Notes: generated from the sequence alone by a model not told the origin. A stretch of 64,000 nt of DNA from Saccharopolyspora gloriosae (GCF_014203325.1 NZ_JACHIV010000001.1:2543501-2607500), one strand, 5' to 3'. Positions 44,828 to 54,273 are shown, counted from the first letter of the stretch. Numbers and translations are program-made.

Positions 44828-44948
44828 CGCTTATCCGAATTCCATTCATGTGCACCGGTTCCGCGTGGCGGAACTCGGGCGGCGACGGCTGCCGGTCCGC
44901 GACCGATAGGGTGACCAGGACCTCGTCCGACGACCGCGGAAGGCAGCC

Positions 44949-45605
44949 GTGACCACATCCCAGCAACGGCCTCAGACCGGCAAGGCCGGATCGGTGTTCG
45001 CGGACTACCGGAAGTTCGCCGCCCGCGCGGCGCGCAAGCCCGGCCTGGTGGGCGCGGTGGCGCCCAGTTCGCCGTACCTCGCCCGCGAGATGGCCGCGGT
45101 CGTCCCGCGCTCGCGACCTGCCGCCGCGGAGCGGACCGGGCCGGTCGTAGTGGAACTCGGCCCCGGCACCGGCGCGCTCAGCAGAGCCGTGCGCGACCGC
45201 CTGCCCGAAGGCGGGCGGCACCTCGCGATCGAACTCGACGGCGGCATGGTCGAGCACCTGCGCGCCGACCTGCCCTGGCTGGAGGTCGTGCAGGGCGACG
45301 CGGCGAAGCTGCGCACGCTGTTGGCCGAGGCGGGCATCGACGAGGTGGACGCCGTGATCAGCGGCCTCCCGTGGTCGATCTTCTCCGCCGAGCTGCAGCG
45401 CGACATCCTCAGCGAGGTCGGCAAAGTGCTCGCCCCCGGCGGCGCGTTCACCACGTTCGCCTACGTGCACGCCCTGGGCATGGCCGGGGCCCGCGGGTTT
45501 CGGCGCCGGTTGGACGGCGCCTTCGACGAGGTGCTCACCAGCCGCACCGTGTGGCGCAACGTCCCGCCCGCGCGGATCTACACCTGCCGGCGCCCCGGCG
45601 ACTGA
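44949..45605 (+). CDS. Class I SAM-dependent methyltransferase (phospholipid N-methyltransferase-like)
   Basis: The 218-residue protein has the SAM motif VVVELGPGTGALSRAV, an acidic loop LAIELDGGMVEHL and VISGLPWSIF where N-methyltransferases have NLPY-like motifs. The AVAPSSPYLAREM start resembles the COG3963 phospholipid N-methyltransferases. rRNA adenine dimethylases are more distant. The GTG start follows GGAAGGC. It stands as a single gene. Confidence 0.72.
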   Translation: MTTSQQRPQTGKAGSVFADYRKFAARAARKPGLVGAVAPSSPYLAREMAAVVPRSRPAAAERTGPVVVELGPGTGALSRAVRDRLPEGGRHLAIELDGGMVEHLRADLPWLEVVQGDAAKLRTLLAEAGIDEVDAVISGLPWSIFSAELQRDILSEVGKVLAPGGAFTTFAYVHALGMAGARGFRRRLDGAFDEVLTSRTVWRNVPPARIYTCRRPGD

Positions 45606-45696
45606 CCGGCCTCGGGACCGATCAGGACGGTTCGGCCGCATTCGACCACCGGAACAGAGCATGTCCAGCGGAGCGTGATCGGTCTACGGTCGCGAT

Positions 45697-46227
45697 GTGG
45701 GGTCCATTGTGCTGCTGCGACCGGTGTTCGAAGGCGACCTGACCGATCTCGATCGGATGCTCAACACCCGCGAGGCCTCCCACCCCTACAACTGGTTCGG
45801 CTACCAGGGGGCGGGGCACTTCCAGCGGCGCTGGGCGGAGACCGGGCTGATCTCGGACGCCGAGGGCGTGCTGCTGGTGGTCACCGAGCAGGATCCGCAG
45901 CGTCGGCTGGGGTTCGTGTCGTGGGCCAAGAACCCGACCGGCCAGACCTCGTACTGCTGGAACATCGGCATCACCTTGCTGCCGGAGGCCCGCGGGCGCG
46001 GCCACGGCACCGAGGCCCAGCGCCAGCTGGTGGCGTACCTGTTCGCCCACACCCAGGTGAACCGGGTCGAGGCGGGCACCGAGGTGGACAACCTCGCCGA
46101 GCAGCGCGCCCTCGCCAAGGCGGGTTTCACCAGGGAGGGCGTGCTGCGCGGCTGGTTGTTCCGCGACGGCCGGTGGCGGGACTGCGTGCGCTACAGCGTG
46201 CTGCGCGACGAGGTCGTCCCGCGCTGA
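45697..46227 (+). CDS. GNAT-family N-acetyltransferase
   Basis: The 176-residue protein resembles RimJ/RimL-type GNAT enzymes, with the acetyl-CoA motif LLPEARGRGHGTEAQ and the VEAGTEVDNLAEQRALAKAGF block. The substrate, a protein N-terminus or a small amine, cannot be told. The start is a GTG. Its TGA stop abuts the TCA of the convergent biotin carboxylase gene with no gap. Confidence 0.87.
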   Translation: MGSIVLLRPVFEGDLTDLDRMLNTREASHPYNWFGYQGAGHFQRRWAETGLISDAEGVLLVVTEQDPQRRLGFVSWAKNPTGQTSYCWNIGITLLPEARGRGHGTEAQRQLVAYLFAHTQVNRVEAGTEVDNLAEQRALAKAGFTREGVLRGWLFRDGRWRDCVRYSVLRDEVVPR

Positions 46228-47571
46228 TCACTCCAGCTGCTCCTCCAGCCAGGTGGTGTGCACCGGGCCGCTGCGCAGCTTGTCGTTGCCGACGAGCCGG
46301 GAGTGCAACGGGATCGTGTTCGCCACGCCTTCGATGCGGAACTCCCGCAAGGCCTGCTCGGCTCGGGAGTACGCCTGGTCGCGGTCGGCACCCCAGCAGA
46401 TCAGCTTCGCGATCATCGAGTCGTAGAACGGACTGATCCGGTCGCCGCGGGCCAGGCCGGTATCGACGCGGACGCCGGGCCCGCCCGGCAGGTCGAACGC
46501 GGTGACCTCGCCGGGTGACGGGGCGAAGCCGTTGTCCGGGTCCTCGGCGTTGATCCGCAGCTCGATCGCCGCGCCGGTGCGCACCAGCTCGTCCTGGGTG
46601 AACGAGATCGGCTTGCCCGCGGCGATCCGCAGTTGCTCGGCCACCAGGTCGACGCCGCTGATCGCCTCGCTGACGGGGTGTTCGACCTGGATTCGGGTGT
46701 TCATCTCCATGAAGTAGAAGCACTGGTCCTCGTCGACGAGGAACTCCACGGTGCCCGCGTTGCGGTAACCGACGTGCCGGGCGAGGCGGACCGCGGCCTC
46801 ACCGATGCGCTGCCGGGTCTCCTCGTGCAGTCCCGGTGCCGGTGCCTCCTCCAGGAGCTTCTGCCTGCGGCGCTGCACCGAGCAGTCCCGCTCGAACAGG
46901 TGCACCACGTTGCCGTGGTCGTCGGCGAGCAGCTGCACCTCGATGTGCCGGGGGCGGGGCAGCGCCCGCTCCAGGTACGAGGTGCCGTCGCCGAACGCCG
47001 ACCGCGCCTCCGCCTGCGCCGCCGGCAGCACGTCGGCGAGCTCCGCGGCCGAGGACACCGGCCGGATGCCGCGTCCGCCACCACCCGCGGCGGCCTTGAC
47101 CAGCACCGGGTAGCCGAGTTCGTCGGCTGCGGCCTGCGCGGCGGCGAGGTCGGTCACCGGTGCGCTGCCCGGCACCACCGGCACGCCCGCCGCTTGCGCG
47201 GTGGCGCGCGCGGTGGCCTTGTCGCCCATCAGCTCGATCGCCGAGGCGGGCGGCCCGATCAGCACCAGGCCCGCGTCCTGCACGGCGCGCGCGAAGCGCG
47301 AGTTCTCCGACAGGAATCCGTACCCGGGGTGCACGGCGTCGGCGTGGGTGCTGCTCGCCGCCTCCAGCAGCGCGTCCACGTCGAGGTAGGACTTGGACGC
47401 GGGGGAGGCGCCGATGTGCACCGCGTGCTCGGCCAGCTGCACCCACCGGGAGTTCTTGTCGGCGTCGGAGTACACCGCCACCGCTTCGACTCCCGCGGCG
47501 TGGCAGGCGCGGATGATGCGCACCGCGATCTCGCCCCGGTTGGCCACGAGGACTCGTCCCGGCCCGGTCAT
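46228..47571 (-). CDS. accC: Biotin carboxylase (AccC-like) of the 5-oxoprolinase locus
   Basis: The 447-residue enzyme has the biotin carboxylase blocks VLVANRGEIAVRIIRA, HPGYGFLSEN, the ATP-grasp GGGGRGIR, ERDCSVQRRRQKLLEEAPAP and EMNTRIQVEHPVSE. It carboxylates biotin on a carrier protein with ATP and bicarbonate. Its ATG overlaps the stop of the small carrier gene (ATGA). In the context of pxpB and pxpC it is probably dedicated to that system, not to fatty acid synthesis. Confidence 0.92.
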   Translation of the reverse strand: MTGPGRVLVANRGEIAVRIIRACHAAGVEAVAVYSDADKNSRWVQLAEHAVHIGASPASKSYLDVDALLEAASSTHADAVHPGYGFLSENSRFARAVQDAGLVLIGPPASAIELMGDKATARATAQAAGVPVVPGSAPVTDLAAAQAAADELGYPVLVKAAAGGGGRGIRPVSSAAELADVLPAAQAEARSAFGDGTSYLERALPRPRHIEVQLLADDHGNVVHLFERDCSVQRRRQKLLEEAPAPGLHEETRQRIGEAAVRLARHVGYRNAGTVEFLVDEDQCFYFMEMNTRIQVEHPVSEAISGVDLVAEQLRIAAGKPISFTQDELVRTGAAIELRINAEDPDNGFAPSPGEVTAFDLPGGPGVRVDTGLARGDRISPFYDSMIAKLICWGADRDQAYSRAEQALREFRIEGVANTIPLHSRLVGNDKLRSGPVHTTWLEEQLE

Positions 47572-47807
47572 GGCGACACGACCTCGACGACACCTTGACC
47601 GGCCTCCACCTCGTCCCCCTCTTCGAGCAGGAAGCGGCCGATGGTGCCCGCCTGCTCGGCTTTGATCTCGCTGAAGGTCTTCATCACTTCGATGAGCGCG
47701 ATCGTCTGCCCTTGCTGGACCACGGCGCCTTCTTCGACGAACGGGTCCTGCTCGGGCGAGGGGCGACGGTAGAAGACGCCGGGAAGCGTGGCGTTCACAG
47801 TCGACAT
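47568..47807 (-). CDS. accB: Short biotin carboxyl carrier protein of the 5-oxoprolinase locus
   Basis: The 79-residue protein is almost only the biotinyl domain. The modified lysine is in EVMKTF, a variant of the usual EAMKM. It lacks the long N-terminus of fatty acid synthesis AccB. I chose the ATG at 47807 because GGAGGAGG lies just upstream; an ATG at 47822 is in that ribosome site. It sits between pxpC and accC. Confidence 0.9.
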   Translation of the reverse strand: MSTVNATLPGVFYRRPSPEQDPFVEEGAVVQQGQTIALIEVMKTFSEIKAEQAGTIGRFLLEEGDEVEAGQGVVEVVSP

Positions 47808-47855
47808 GGTGGCCTCCTCCATAACTATCGGGTGCGCTGCTCGCGGGGTGGGGGA

Positions 47856-48836
47856 CTAGCTGACTGCGGCCCGGACCTTCTCCAACCGGATGCCGCGATC
47901 TCTGCGGGCGCTGATCGCGGCGTCGACGTCGACCGGTGTGAACGACACCCGGTCGCCGGTGCGGGCCTGCGCGATCCGGTCGCGGTCCACGGAGATCACG
48001 GTGCCCACGGTGGCGTAGCCGCCGCCGGTCACCGCGTCGCCGAGCAGCACGATCGGTTCGTTGCCCCCGGGTACCTGCACCGAGCCGATGGGGTAGCCCA
48101 GGTCGACCACGTTCGCCGGGTCGCTGCCCGCGCCGAACGGCGGATCGCGGTCGATGAAGTCGATGGTGCCGCCGCGCAGCCGGTAGCCGACGCGGTCGGC
48201 GTCCTTGGTGACCTTCCACTCGGTGTCCACGAAGGACTCCAGCGCGGCCTCGGTCAGCCGGTAGGAGCACAGGCCGATGACCAGGCGCAGTTCCGCCACC
48301 CCGCCGAGCGCGAGGCGCAGTCCCGCGGGCACCGAGCTGCCCGGGGCCGGTCCGGACACCGGCGGTGATCCCAGTGGTAGCCGGTCGTCGGTGCGCAGCG
48401 CGCGGCCCTGGAACCCGCCGATCCCGGTGAGCGTGTAGGTCGAGCGCGAGCCCAGGTACTCGGGGACCGCGATCCCGCCGCTGACGGCCACGTAGGGCCG
48501 GGCGCCGGAGGTGATCATCTCGAACGAGAGCACGTCGCCGGCGCGCACCGACAGCGTCTCCCACGGGGCGACCTGTTCGCCGTTGACGCGGGCCGGGGCC
48601 TCGGCGCCGGTGACGGCGATCAGCCGGTCGTCGGTGAACTCCAGCTCCGGGCCGATGTAGGTGGCTTCCAGCGCGGCGGCGCCGTCGGGGTTGCCCACGA
48701 GCAGGTTCGCGACGCGGTAGGAGTACTGGTCGAGGGCGCCGGACGGCGGCATGCCGATGGCGTACTGCCCGTCGCGGCCGGCGTCCTGGACCGTCGTGTA
48801 GAGGCCTCCGGAGCGCACGATGATCTCGCTCATCAC
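47856..48836 (-). CDS. pxpC: 5-oxoprolinase subunit C / biotin-dependent carboxyltransferase family (PxpC)
   Basis: The 326-residue protein belongs to the KipA/PxpC family: GLYTTVQDAGRDGQYAIGMPPSG near the N-terminus, AALEATYIGPEL and GGNEPIVLLGDAVTGGGYAT. With PxpB and PxpA it cleaves 5-oxoproline to glutamate with ATP. Relatives are called biotin-dependent carboxyltransferases because they often sit with biotin enzymes, as here. Its ATG overlaps the pxpB stop. Confidence 0.92.
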   Translation of the reverse strand: MMSEIIVRSGGLYTTVQDAGRDGQYAIGMPPSGALDQYSYRVANLLVGNPDGAAALEATYIGPELEFTDDRLIAVTGAEAPARVNGEQVAPWETLSVRAGDVLSFEMITSGARPYVAVSGGIAVPEYLGSRSTYTLTGIGGFQGRALRTDDRLPLGSPPVSGPAPGSSVPAGLRLALGGVAELRLVIGLCSYRLTEAALESFVDTEWKVTKDADRVGYRLRGGTIDFIDRDPPFGAGSDPANVVDLGYPIGSVQVPGGNEPIVLLGDAVTGGGYATVGTVISVDRDRIAQARTGDRVSFTPVDVDAAISARRDRGIRLEKVRAAVS

Positions 48837-49729
48837 AGCACCTCCAGCAGGGTGCGGTTGAAACCGTCCGGGTCGGCGAGGAACGCGCTCGGGGAGAACT
48901 CGACCTCGGCGGTGCGGTAGCGGAAGGTGCCCGCCTCCACCTCGCCGCGGATCCGGTCGTACTCGGCGCGATCGATGGCGCGGTAGTGCAGGATGTCGCT
49001 CGGTTTCGGGAAAGCGATGTGGTCGGCGAAGTCCGGCAAGGTCTGCGCGGCGTCGAAGACCGGCGCGGGCGCGATGCCGAACAGCTGGTATCCGCCGGCT
49101 CCGCGAACCGGATAGACCACCGAGAACGCGCCGCCGTAACCGAAGGCGCGTTCCGGCGTATCGGTGCGCGGGCGGACGTACTTGGGCACTTCGATCTGCC
49201 GCTCGCGGGGGACCATCTGATAGCAGAACGGCAATCCGGGGACGAATCCGAGCATCGTGACGATGAACGGAGATCCCGTGATCGAATCGATCAGCTCGGG
49301 CACTCCGCGAAATCCGTTGATCCGCGCCGCGTATTCAAGATCGGTTCCGGTGGGATCCTGGTGATTGTCGCGGAAGCGCATGAGCGTCTCCCGCGTCCAC
49401 GGGTCGTCGAACAGGATCGGCACGTCGACGATCCGCGTCGGAACCGTGTGATCGTCGGGCAGGTCGCCCGCGGTGATCTCCAGTCCGCGCAGCTCATCGA
49501 CCAGTTCCGCCGGGTGCACCCGGTCGGGGTCGAGCCTGATCATGTACGAGGCGTTGGACGGACAGATGTCGATGACGCCGTCGATGCCTTGCTCCCGGAG
49601 GGCCCCGGTGATCGCCATCGCCTTGAAATTGGCTTCCAGGCTCATTTCCTGATCGAGCTCGACGAAGATGAATTCATCGCCACCGAACTCGTACCGAGCG
49701 GGAGGCAGGTGCGTCGTAGTCGCTGCCAT
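48833..49729 (-). CDS. pxpB: 5-oxoprolinase subunit B (PxpB, KipI-like)
   Basis: The 298-residue protein has the KipI/PxpB blocks YEFGGDEFIFVELDQ, MLGFVPGLPFCYQM and FGYGGAFSVVYPVRGAGGYQ. It partners PxpC in ATP-dependent 5-oxoproline cleavage. It is the first gene of the four-gene minus-strand operon pxpB-pxpC-accB-accC, with an AGGAGGTCGAC ribosome site. The divergent pxpA starts 353 bases away. Confidence 0.92.
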   Translation of the reverse strand: MAATTTHLPPARYEFGGDEFIFVELDQEMSLEANFKAMAITGALREQGIDGVIDICPSNASYMIRLDPDRVHPAELVDELRGLEITAGDLPDDHTVPTRIVDVPILFDDPWTRETLMRFRDNHQDPTGTDLEYAARINGFRGVPELIDSITGSPFIVTMLGFVPGLPFCYQMVPRERQIEVPKYVRPRTDTPERAFGYGGAFSVVYPVRGAGGYQLFGIAPAPVFDAAQTLPDFADHIAFPKPSDILHYRAIDRAEYDRIRGEVEAGTFRYRTAEVEFSPSAFLADPDGFNRTLLEVL

Positions 49730-50082
49730 GTCGACCTCCTCAACCGGTTACGGAGGTGATCTGCCGTGTGCTTGAGCATGCGCCGAAGCCATTCCCGGCG
49801 CAGAACCTGGGATGCGAACTCGTTGGACGAATCGAAAAAAATCGCACGTTCGGGTCACCATAGCCCGAGTGCAACAGTGATCGGTACGCGCGAACGCACG
49901 CACTCGAATCGGCCGAAAGGACGCCCCAAGATCGGGAAAGGCATCGCGAAGACAACCGAACGGAGCACTGCGCGCGACGGGGGCGTGCGGGAACATGGCT
50001 CGTACCATCGGCGCGCGGCCGGGGATCATCGCAGTACAAGCCCCTGACGGGTCGCGTTCGGCAGCTGCGGGAGGTGGATCCG
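49730..50082. other. Divergent regulatory region between pxpB and pxpA
   Basis: This 353-base gap has no gene that I can support. It holds the promoters of both pxp transcription units. An A-rich stretch near 49826-49834 and several TTCGG/CCGAA pairs are visible, but no convincing -35/-10 set or perfect operator. Confidence 0.4.
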
Positions 50083-50898
50083 GTGCAGGGACTCGTGGAT
50101 CTCAATGCGGACGCGGGCGAGAGCTTCGGCCGGTGGAAGCTGGGTGACGACGAACGGGTGATCCCGTTGGTCACTTCGGTGAACATCGCCTGCGGCTGGC
50201 ACGCCGGTGATCCCGCGACCATGCGCGCCGCCCTGCGCATCGCCCGCGACGCGGGCGTGGCGGCGGGCGCGCACCCTGGATTCCCGGACCTGGCCGGATT
50301 CGGGCGCCGGGCGCTGACGATGAGCCCGCGGGAGGCGGCGGACGCCTGCCTCTACCAGTTCGGTGCCCTCCGGGCGCTCGCCGACGAGATGGGCGTCGCG
50401 ATCACCCACGTCAAGCCGCACGGCGCGCTCTACGGGCTCACCGTGCGCGATCCGGCGGTGGCCGAGGCCGTCGGCACGGCCGTCGCCGCGGCGGCCCCCG
50501 GCGTGCCGGTGGTGCTGCTGGCGGGTCCGACCGCCGATCGGGTGGCCGAGCTCGGCGTGCCGGTGGTGCGGGAGGCGTTCGCGGACCTCGACTACGACGA
50601 CGCCGGGCACATCATCATCGAACCGGACCCGGTCGCGAAGGACCCGCAGGCGTGCGCGCAGCAGGCGCTGTCGGTGCTGCGCGGCAAGGTCCACTCCGTC
50701 AGCGGTACCGCGGTGCCGGTGCGCGCGGACTCGATCTGCCTGCACGGGGATCGTCCGAACGCGGTGGAGGTGGCCAGGGCTGTGCGGGACGCGTTCGCCG
50801 CCGAAGGCGTGGAACTGGCGGCGATGCGCGCGGTGCTGGCGGATCGGGACTCCGGTGCGGCCTCCGCGGCGGGGACGGCGGAGACCGCACCGGCGTGA
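50083..50898 (+). CDS. pxpA: 5-oxoprolinase subunit A (PxpA, LamB/YcsF family)
   Basis: The 271-residue protein has the family hallmark DLNADAGESFGRW, NIACGWHAGDP, GAHPGFPDLAGFGRR, HVKPHGALYG and SICLHGDRPNA. It binds 5-oxoproline in the PxpABC enzyme. The GTG at 50083 has GGGAGG 8 bases upstream, better placed than an in-frame GTG at 50074. It is divergent from the pxpB operon, so one regulator may control both. Confidence 0.93.
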   Translation: MQGLVDLNADAGESFGRWKLGDDERVIPLVTSVNIACGWHAGDPATMRAALRIARDAGVAAGAHPGFPDLAGFGRRALTMSPREAADACLYQFGALRALADEMGVAITHVKPHGALYGLTVRDPAVAEAVGTAVAAAAPGVPVVLLAGPTADRVAELGVPVVREAFADLDYDDAGHIIIEPDPVAKDPQACAQQALSVLRGKVHSVSGTAVPVRADSICLHGDRPNAVEVARAVRDAFAAEGVELAAMRAVLADRDSGAASAAGTAETAPA

Positions 50899-50943
50899 CC
50901 GGATCGGGCCGGGCCGGTGGCGCGGCCCGACCCGATCATCCGA

Positions 50944-51912
50944 TCACGTCGTCGGCAGCAGCTTCTCCTGCAGCGCCACCCGGTTGTCCGAGAAGTGATC
51001 GCCTTCCGGGCTGAACGGGGCGACCTCGTCCGGCACGCAGTCGGTGACGAGCAGCGTGTCGTCGCTGCGCTCCTCCGGGCCCGCCGCGATCATCGGCGTG
51101 CCGTCCGGCGCCCACACCCCGGAGTTGCCGCGGTACTGCCACTGCCCGCGTTCCGAGGTCTCCCAGCCGCGCCGGTTCACGTACGCGACGAACACCCGCC
51201 ACACCGAGGCCATCGCCGGGATGATGTGCTCGGTCGCGTCCGGGTAGGGCACCTGGGTGGGGTTGCCGTCGTGCAGCGTGAAGTGGTGATCGGCGGCCGT
51301 CGGCCCCACCACGAGCCGCGCGCCACGACCCACCAGGCTCTGGTAGAGCGGCGGGAACTCGCACTCGTAGCAGTTGAGCAGGCCGACCGGGAACTGGTTG
51401 ACCTTCACCACCGGCGGCAGCTCGGTGCCCGCGGTGAAGTTGATCCGCTCCGCCGCCCCGTACAGGTGGGTCTTGCGGTAGTTCGCGGCCAGCTCGCCGC
51501 CGAGGACCAGGGCGATGGAGTCGTGCACGGTGTCGGCCGCGCGGTCGAGCTCCACGTACGGCACCACGATCCCGATGTCGTGGGTGGCCGAGACGGCCTG
51601 CGCGGCCTGGATCGCCGCGCCGTCCTTCGGCTGGGCCAGCGCCCGCGCCTCCTGCGCGCCGAGCGAGTAGCCGGTGGTGTAGCACTCGGGGAAGGCGCAC
51701 AGCTGAGCCTGGTAGCGGGCGGCGACTTCGACGACCTCCCGCATCCGGTTCAGGTTCGCCGTCACCGCCTCCGGGGTGCCCACCGGGTTCTCACCCTGGA
51801 AGAGCGCGAGCCGGACCCCGGTGCCCGGTTGCGGCGGTTCGGGGCGGGTGAGCTTGCTGGCGATGCGGATGGGGCGCAATGGTTCGTCCTCTCTGCGGGG
51901 AGTGCTGGTCAT
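50944..51912 (-). CDS. Nitrilase-superfamily amidohydrolase coupled to glutamate decarboxylase
   Basis: The 322-residue protein has the triad Glu in AFPECYTTGY, Lys in NYRKTHLYG and Cys in LLNCYECEFPP. It resembles general carbon-nitrogen hydrolases; the amide substrate is unknown. Its ATG overlaps the glutamate decarboxylase stop (ATGA), so the two are translated together. Given the glutamate theme of this region it may release a glutamate or GABA amide, but that is inference. Confidence 0.85.
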   Translation of the reverse strand: MTSTPRREDEPLRPIRIASKLTRPEPPQPGTGVRLALFQGENPVGTPEAVTANLNRMREVVEVAARYQAQLCAFPECYTTGYSLGAQEARALAQPKDGAAIQAAQAVSATHDIGIVVPYVELDRAADTVHDSIALVLGGELAANYRKTHLYGAAERINFTAGTELPPVVKVNQFPVGLLNCYECEFPPLYQSLVGRGARLVVGPTAADHHFTLHDGNPTQVPYPDATEHIIPAMASVWRVFVAYVNRRGWETSERGQWQYRGNSGVWAPDGTPMIAAGPEERSDDTLLVTDCVPDEVAPFSPEGDHFSDNRVALQEKLLPTT

Positions 51913-53219
51913 GCGGGGGTGGCGATGGCGCCGGACAGGTAGCCGCGGACCGCGCTGAGCAGGTCCTCGGCGTGCCCGGTGGTGAGTTCGTTGCGCACGA
52001 CGATCCGGATCACGTCGGTCTGCTGGCGGTCCGGTGGCAGCGCGTACACCGGGACCGACCACCCGTGCGTGCCCAGGTGGTCGGCGAGTTCCCGCAACGT
52101 CCAGCGGTGCCTGCCGTCCCGTTGGGACAGCACCACGACGGGCAGGTCGCTGCCGTCGCCGAGGATCCGGAACGGCCCCATCTCGTCGAGCGACGCCGCC
52201 AGCGAGGTCGCGGTGGCACGGCTGCGCGCGTGCAGGTCGCGGAAGCCGTCGAAGCCGAGCCGCAGGAAGTTGTAGTACTGCAGCACCACCGGAGCGGCCG
52301 ACCGGGAGAAGCTCAGCTCGTGGTTGGCCCGCGTGCTGCCCAGGTAGTTCGTGTCGAAGCTGAGCCAGTTCGTGCGGGCCTCCGGGTCGCGCCACAGGAT
52401 CCAGCCGAGCCCGGCGGGGACCATGCCGTACTTGTGCCCCGAGGCGTTGATCGAGTGCACCCGGGGCAGCCGGAAGTCCCAGTTCAGCTCCGGATCGAGG
52501 AACGGTGCGACGAAACCGCCGGAGGCGGCGTCGACGTGGATCGGCACGTCCACCCCGGTCTCGGCGGCGAGCTCGTCGAGGGCGGCGGCGATCCCCGCGA
52601 CCGGCTCGTAGCTGCCGTCGATCGTCGAGCCGAGCACGCTGACCACGCCGATGGTGTCCTCGTCGCACCGCTCCCTGGCCTGCTGCGCGCTCAGGTGCAG
52701 CAGGTCCTGCTGGGCGGGGGCGATGCGCGGTTCCACCTCCCAGTACCGGCAGAACTTGTGCCAGCACACGTGCGCGTTCGCGCCTAAGACCAGGTTCGGC
52801 TTGCGGCCGGCGGTGTCACCGCGGTGCCGCCACCGCCGCAGCAGCGACGTGCCCGCCAGCAGCGCGGCTTCGCTGGATCCGGTGGTGGCGGTGCCGACGG
52901 CGGTCGAGAGGTCGGCGTTCCACAGGCCCGCGAGGGTCTGCACGCAGTGGCGTTCGAGTTCGGTGGCTCCCGGATATTGATCTCTGTCGATGAGGTTGTA
53001 CGGCAGGTAGTCGCTGAACAGCCGTTCGGCTTCCGGCTCGACGGTGCTGGTCAGAAAGGTGGCCAGGTTCGCGGCCGGGCTGATGTCCTCCCGGAGCTTG
53101 ATCCGGACCGCGTTCGCGGCCGCCGAGGCGGTCCAGCCCTTGCTGGGCAGCGCTCCCGGCGCACGCGCGGTCGTCGTGGGTGGTGCGCTCGCCCGGCTTG
53201 CCGCCTGCGGACACGACAT
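51909..53219 (-). CDS. gad: Glutamate decarboxylase (GadB-like)
   Basis: The 436-residue PLP enzyme has the group II decarboxylase blocks GTATTGSSEAALLAG, PIHVDAASGGFVAPF and the Schiff-base lysine in INASGHKYGMVPAG, followed by FSRSAAPVVLQYYNFLRLG. These are specific for glutamate decarboxylases, which make GABA and consume a proton. The ATG at 53219 has a strong AAGGAGG site. It is upstream of the amidohydrolase in a two-gene operon next to the pxp genes. Confidence 0.93.
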   Translation of the reverse strand: MSCPQAASRASAPPTTTARAPGALPSKGWTASAAANAVRIKLREDISPAANLATFLTSTVEPEAERLFSDYLPYNLIDRDQYPGATELERHCVQTLAGLWNADLSTAVGTATTGSSEAALLAGTSLLRRWRHRGDTAGRKPNLVLGANAHVCWHKFCRYWEVEPRIAPAQQDLLHLSAQQARERCDEDTIGVVSVLGSTIDGSYEPVAGIAAALDELAAETGVDVPIHVDAASGGFVAPFLDPELNWDFRLPRVHSINASGHKYGMVPAGLGWILWRDPEARTNWLSFDTNYLGSTRANHELSFSRSAAPVVLQYYNFLRLGFDGFRDLHARSRATATSLAASLDEMGPFRILGDGSDLPVVVLSQRDGRHRWTLRELADHLGTHGWSVPVYALPPDRQQTDVIRIVVRNELTTGHAEDLLSAVRGYLSGAIATPA

Positions 53220-53706
53220 GGCGAAGACCTCCTTGATGAAGACTGCGACGTGATTCACGGGGGGCTGCGATCTCAGAAGGCATCGCAGCCGAGTGCAGCG
53301 GGAGGGATTGGGACGTGCGACGTCTCGAAACCTAAGCGCCGTGCGGCGGGGGCCGACATGGTCACAAAGACCTGCTGCGCCCGGCCTGGTCCTCCGAATG
53401 GCACCGAAGGACTGCCCCATTCGTGTCCTTGATTGCCGCATCCGGGGGAAATCGGTGGCCGGTCGGTCACTTCCGGAGGGGCTGCTGACGACATAGCCAG
53501 TGGAGGCAGCGACCGGTCCGGTGCAGGTGGGAAGGCCTTGCCCGGTGGTGAAGCGTCGGCCTGCGAACGGTGCTCGATCGACCTGGTCACGGCGGAGGTG
53601 CGCCGTGGTGCCCAGGTTCTGTGCCGGAACAACCATGCGTCGCGCGGGGGACCCGTGCGTCCGGACGCGGCGCGGTCGATGTCACCGAACCTGTGGGAGT
53701 CACCTG
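53220..53706. other. 487-base region between gad and the LuxR gene
   Basis: No convincing gene is seen. It must contain the divergent promoters. An open frame extends the LuxR protein upstream to 53500, but its composition is Arg-rich and it has no ribosome site. Confidence 0.4.
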
Positions 53707-54207
53707 ATGGCCAGTTCGTACCGGCGAGCCCTGGACACCGCGATCACCGCGATGATGCGGGAAGCGATCGAGCATTCCGCGGCGCTGGAGCAGGTGCTCG
53801 GGCAGGTGAACCAACTCGTGACCCTGCGGGTGCGCCTCGGGCACACCGGGCTGGTCGCAGGCGAGGTCTACCGGGACGCCCTGCAGCGGGCGGCGGGGGC
53901 CACCGGCGGCACGCCCGGGGCCCAGGTGGCGCCGCTGCTGCAGCGGCTCACCCCCCGGGAGCACGAAGTACTGGGACATCTGGTCCGCGGTAGTTCCAAC
54001 CGGCAGATCGCGCGGTCGCTGGGGATCTCCGAGCGGACCGTGAAGAACCACCTGCGGGCGGTGTTCACCAAGCTGGAGGTCGCCGACCGCACCTCGGCCG
54101 CGGTCAAGGCGCTCACCGCGGGCCGGGGCCCCGGCGAGCCCGGCCCGGTGGTCGCGGCGGGCGCGTCGCTCGACGTGCGCGGCCCCGGCGCCCCCGAGCG
54201 GAACTGA
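53707..54207 (+). CDS. LuxR-type (GerE) helix-turn-helix regulator
   Basis: The 166-residue protein has a LuxR DNA-binding domain at about residues 79-135 (LTPREHEVLGHLVRG, NRQIARSLGISERTVKNHLRAVFTKL split by one residue, EVADRTSAAVKAL). The N-terminal 75 residues are helical and show no receiver aspartate, so it is not an ordinary response regulator. The ATG at 53707 has GGAG 7 bases upstream. It is divergent from gad and may control it or the following PrsW gene. Confidence 0.83.
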   Translation: MASSYRRALDTAITAMMREAIEHSAALEQVLGQVNQLVTLRVRLGHTGLVAGEVYRDALQRAAGATGGTPGAQVAPLLQRLTPREHEVLGHLVRGSSNRQIARSLGISERTVKNHLRAVFTKLEVADRTSAAVKALTAGRGPGEPGPVVAAGASLDVRGPGAPERN

Positions 54208-54273
54208 TCGGTCGACGGGGTCGGTCGGCGGGATCCGGCACCGCCGAAAGGAGTGATCTTCTACGCTCGGCGC

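Noticed and set aside
53500-53706. N-terminal extension of the LuxR-type protein
   Set aside because: Arg/Cys-rich, no ribosome site; the ATG at 53707 has GGAG at good distance.
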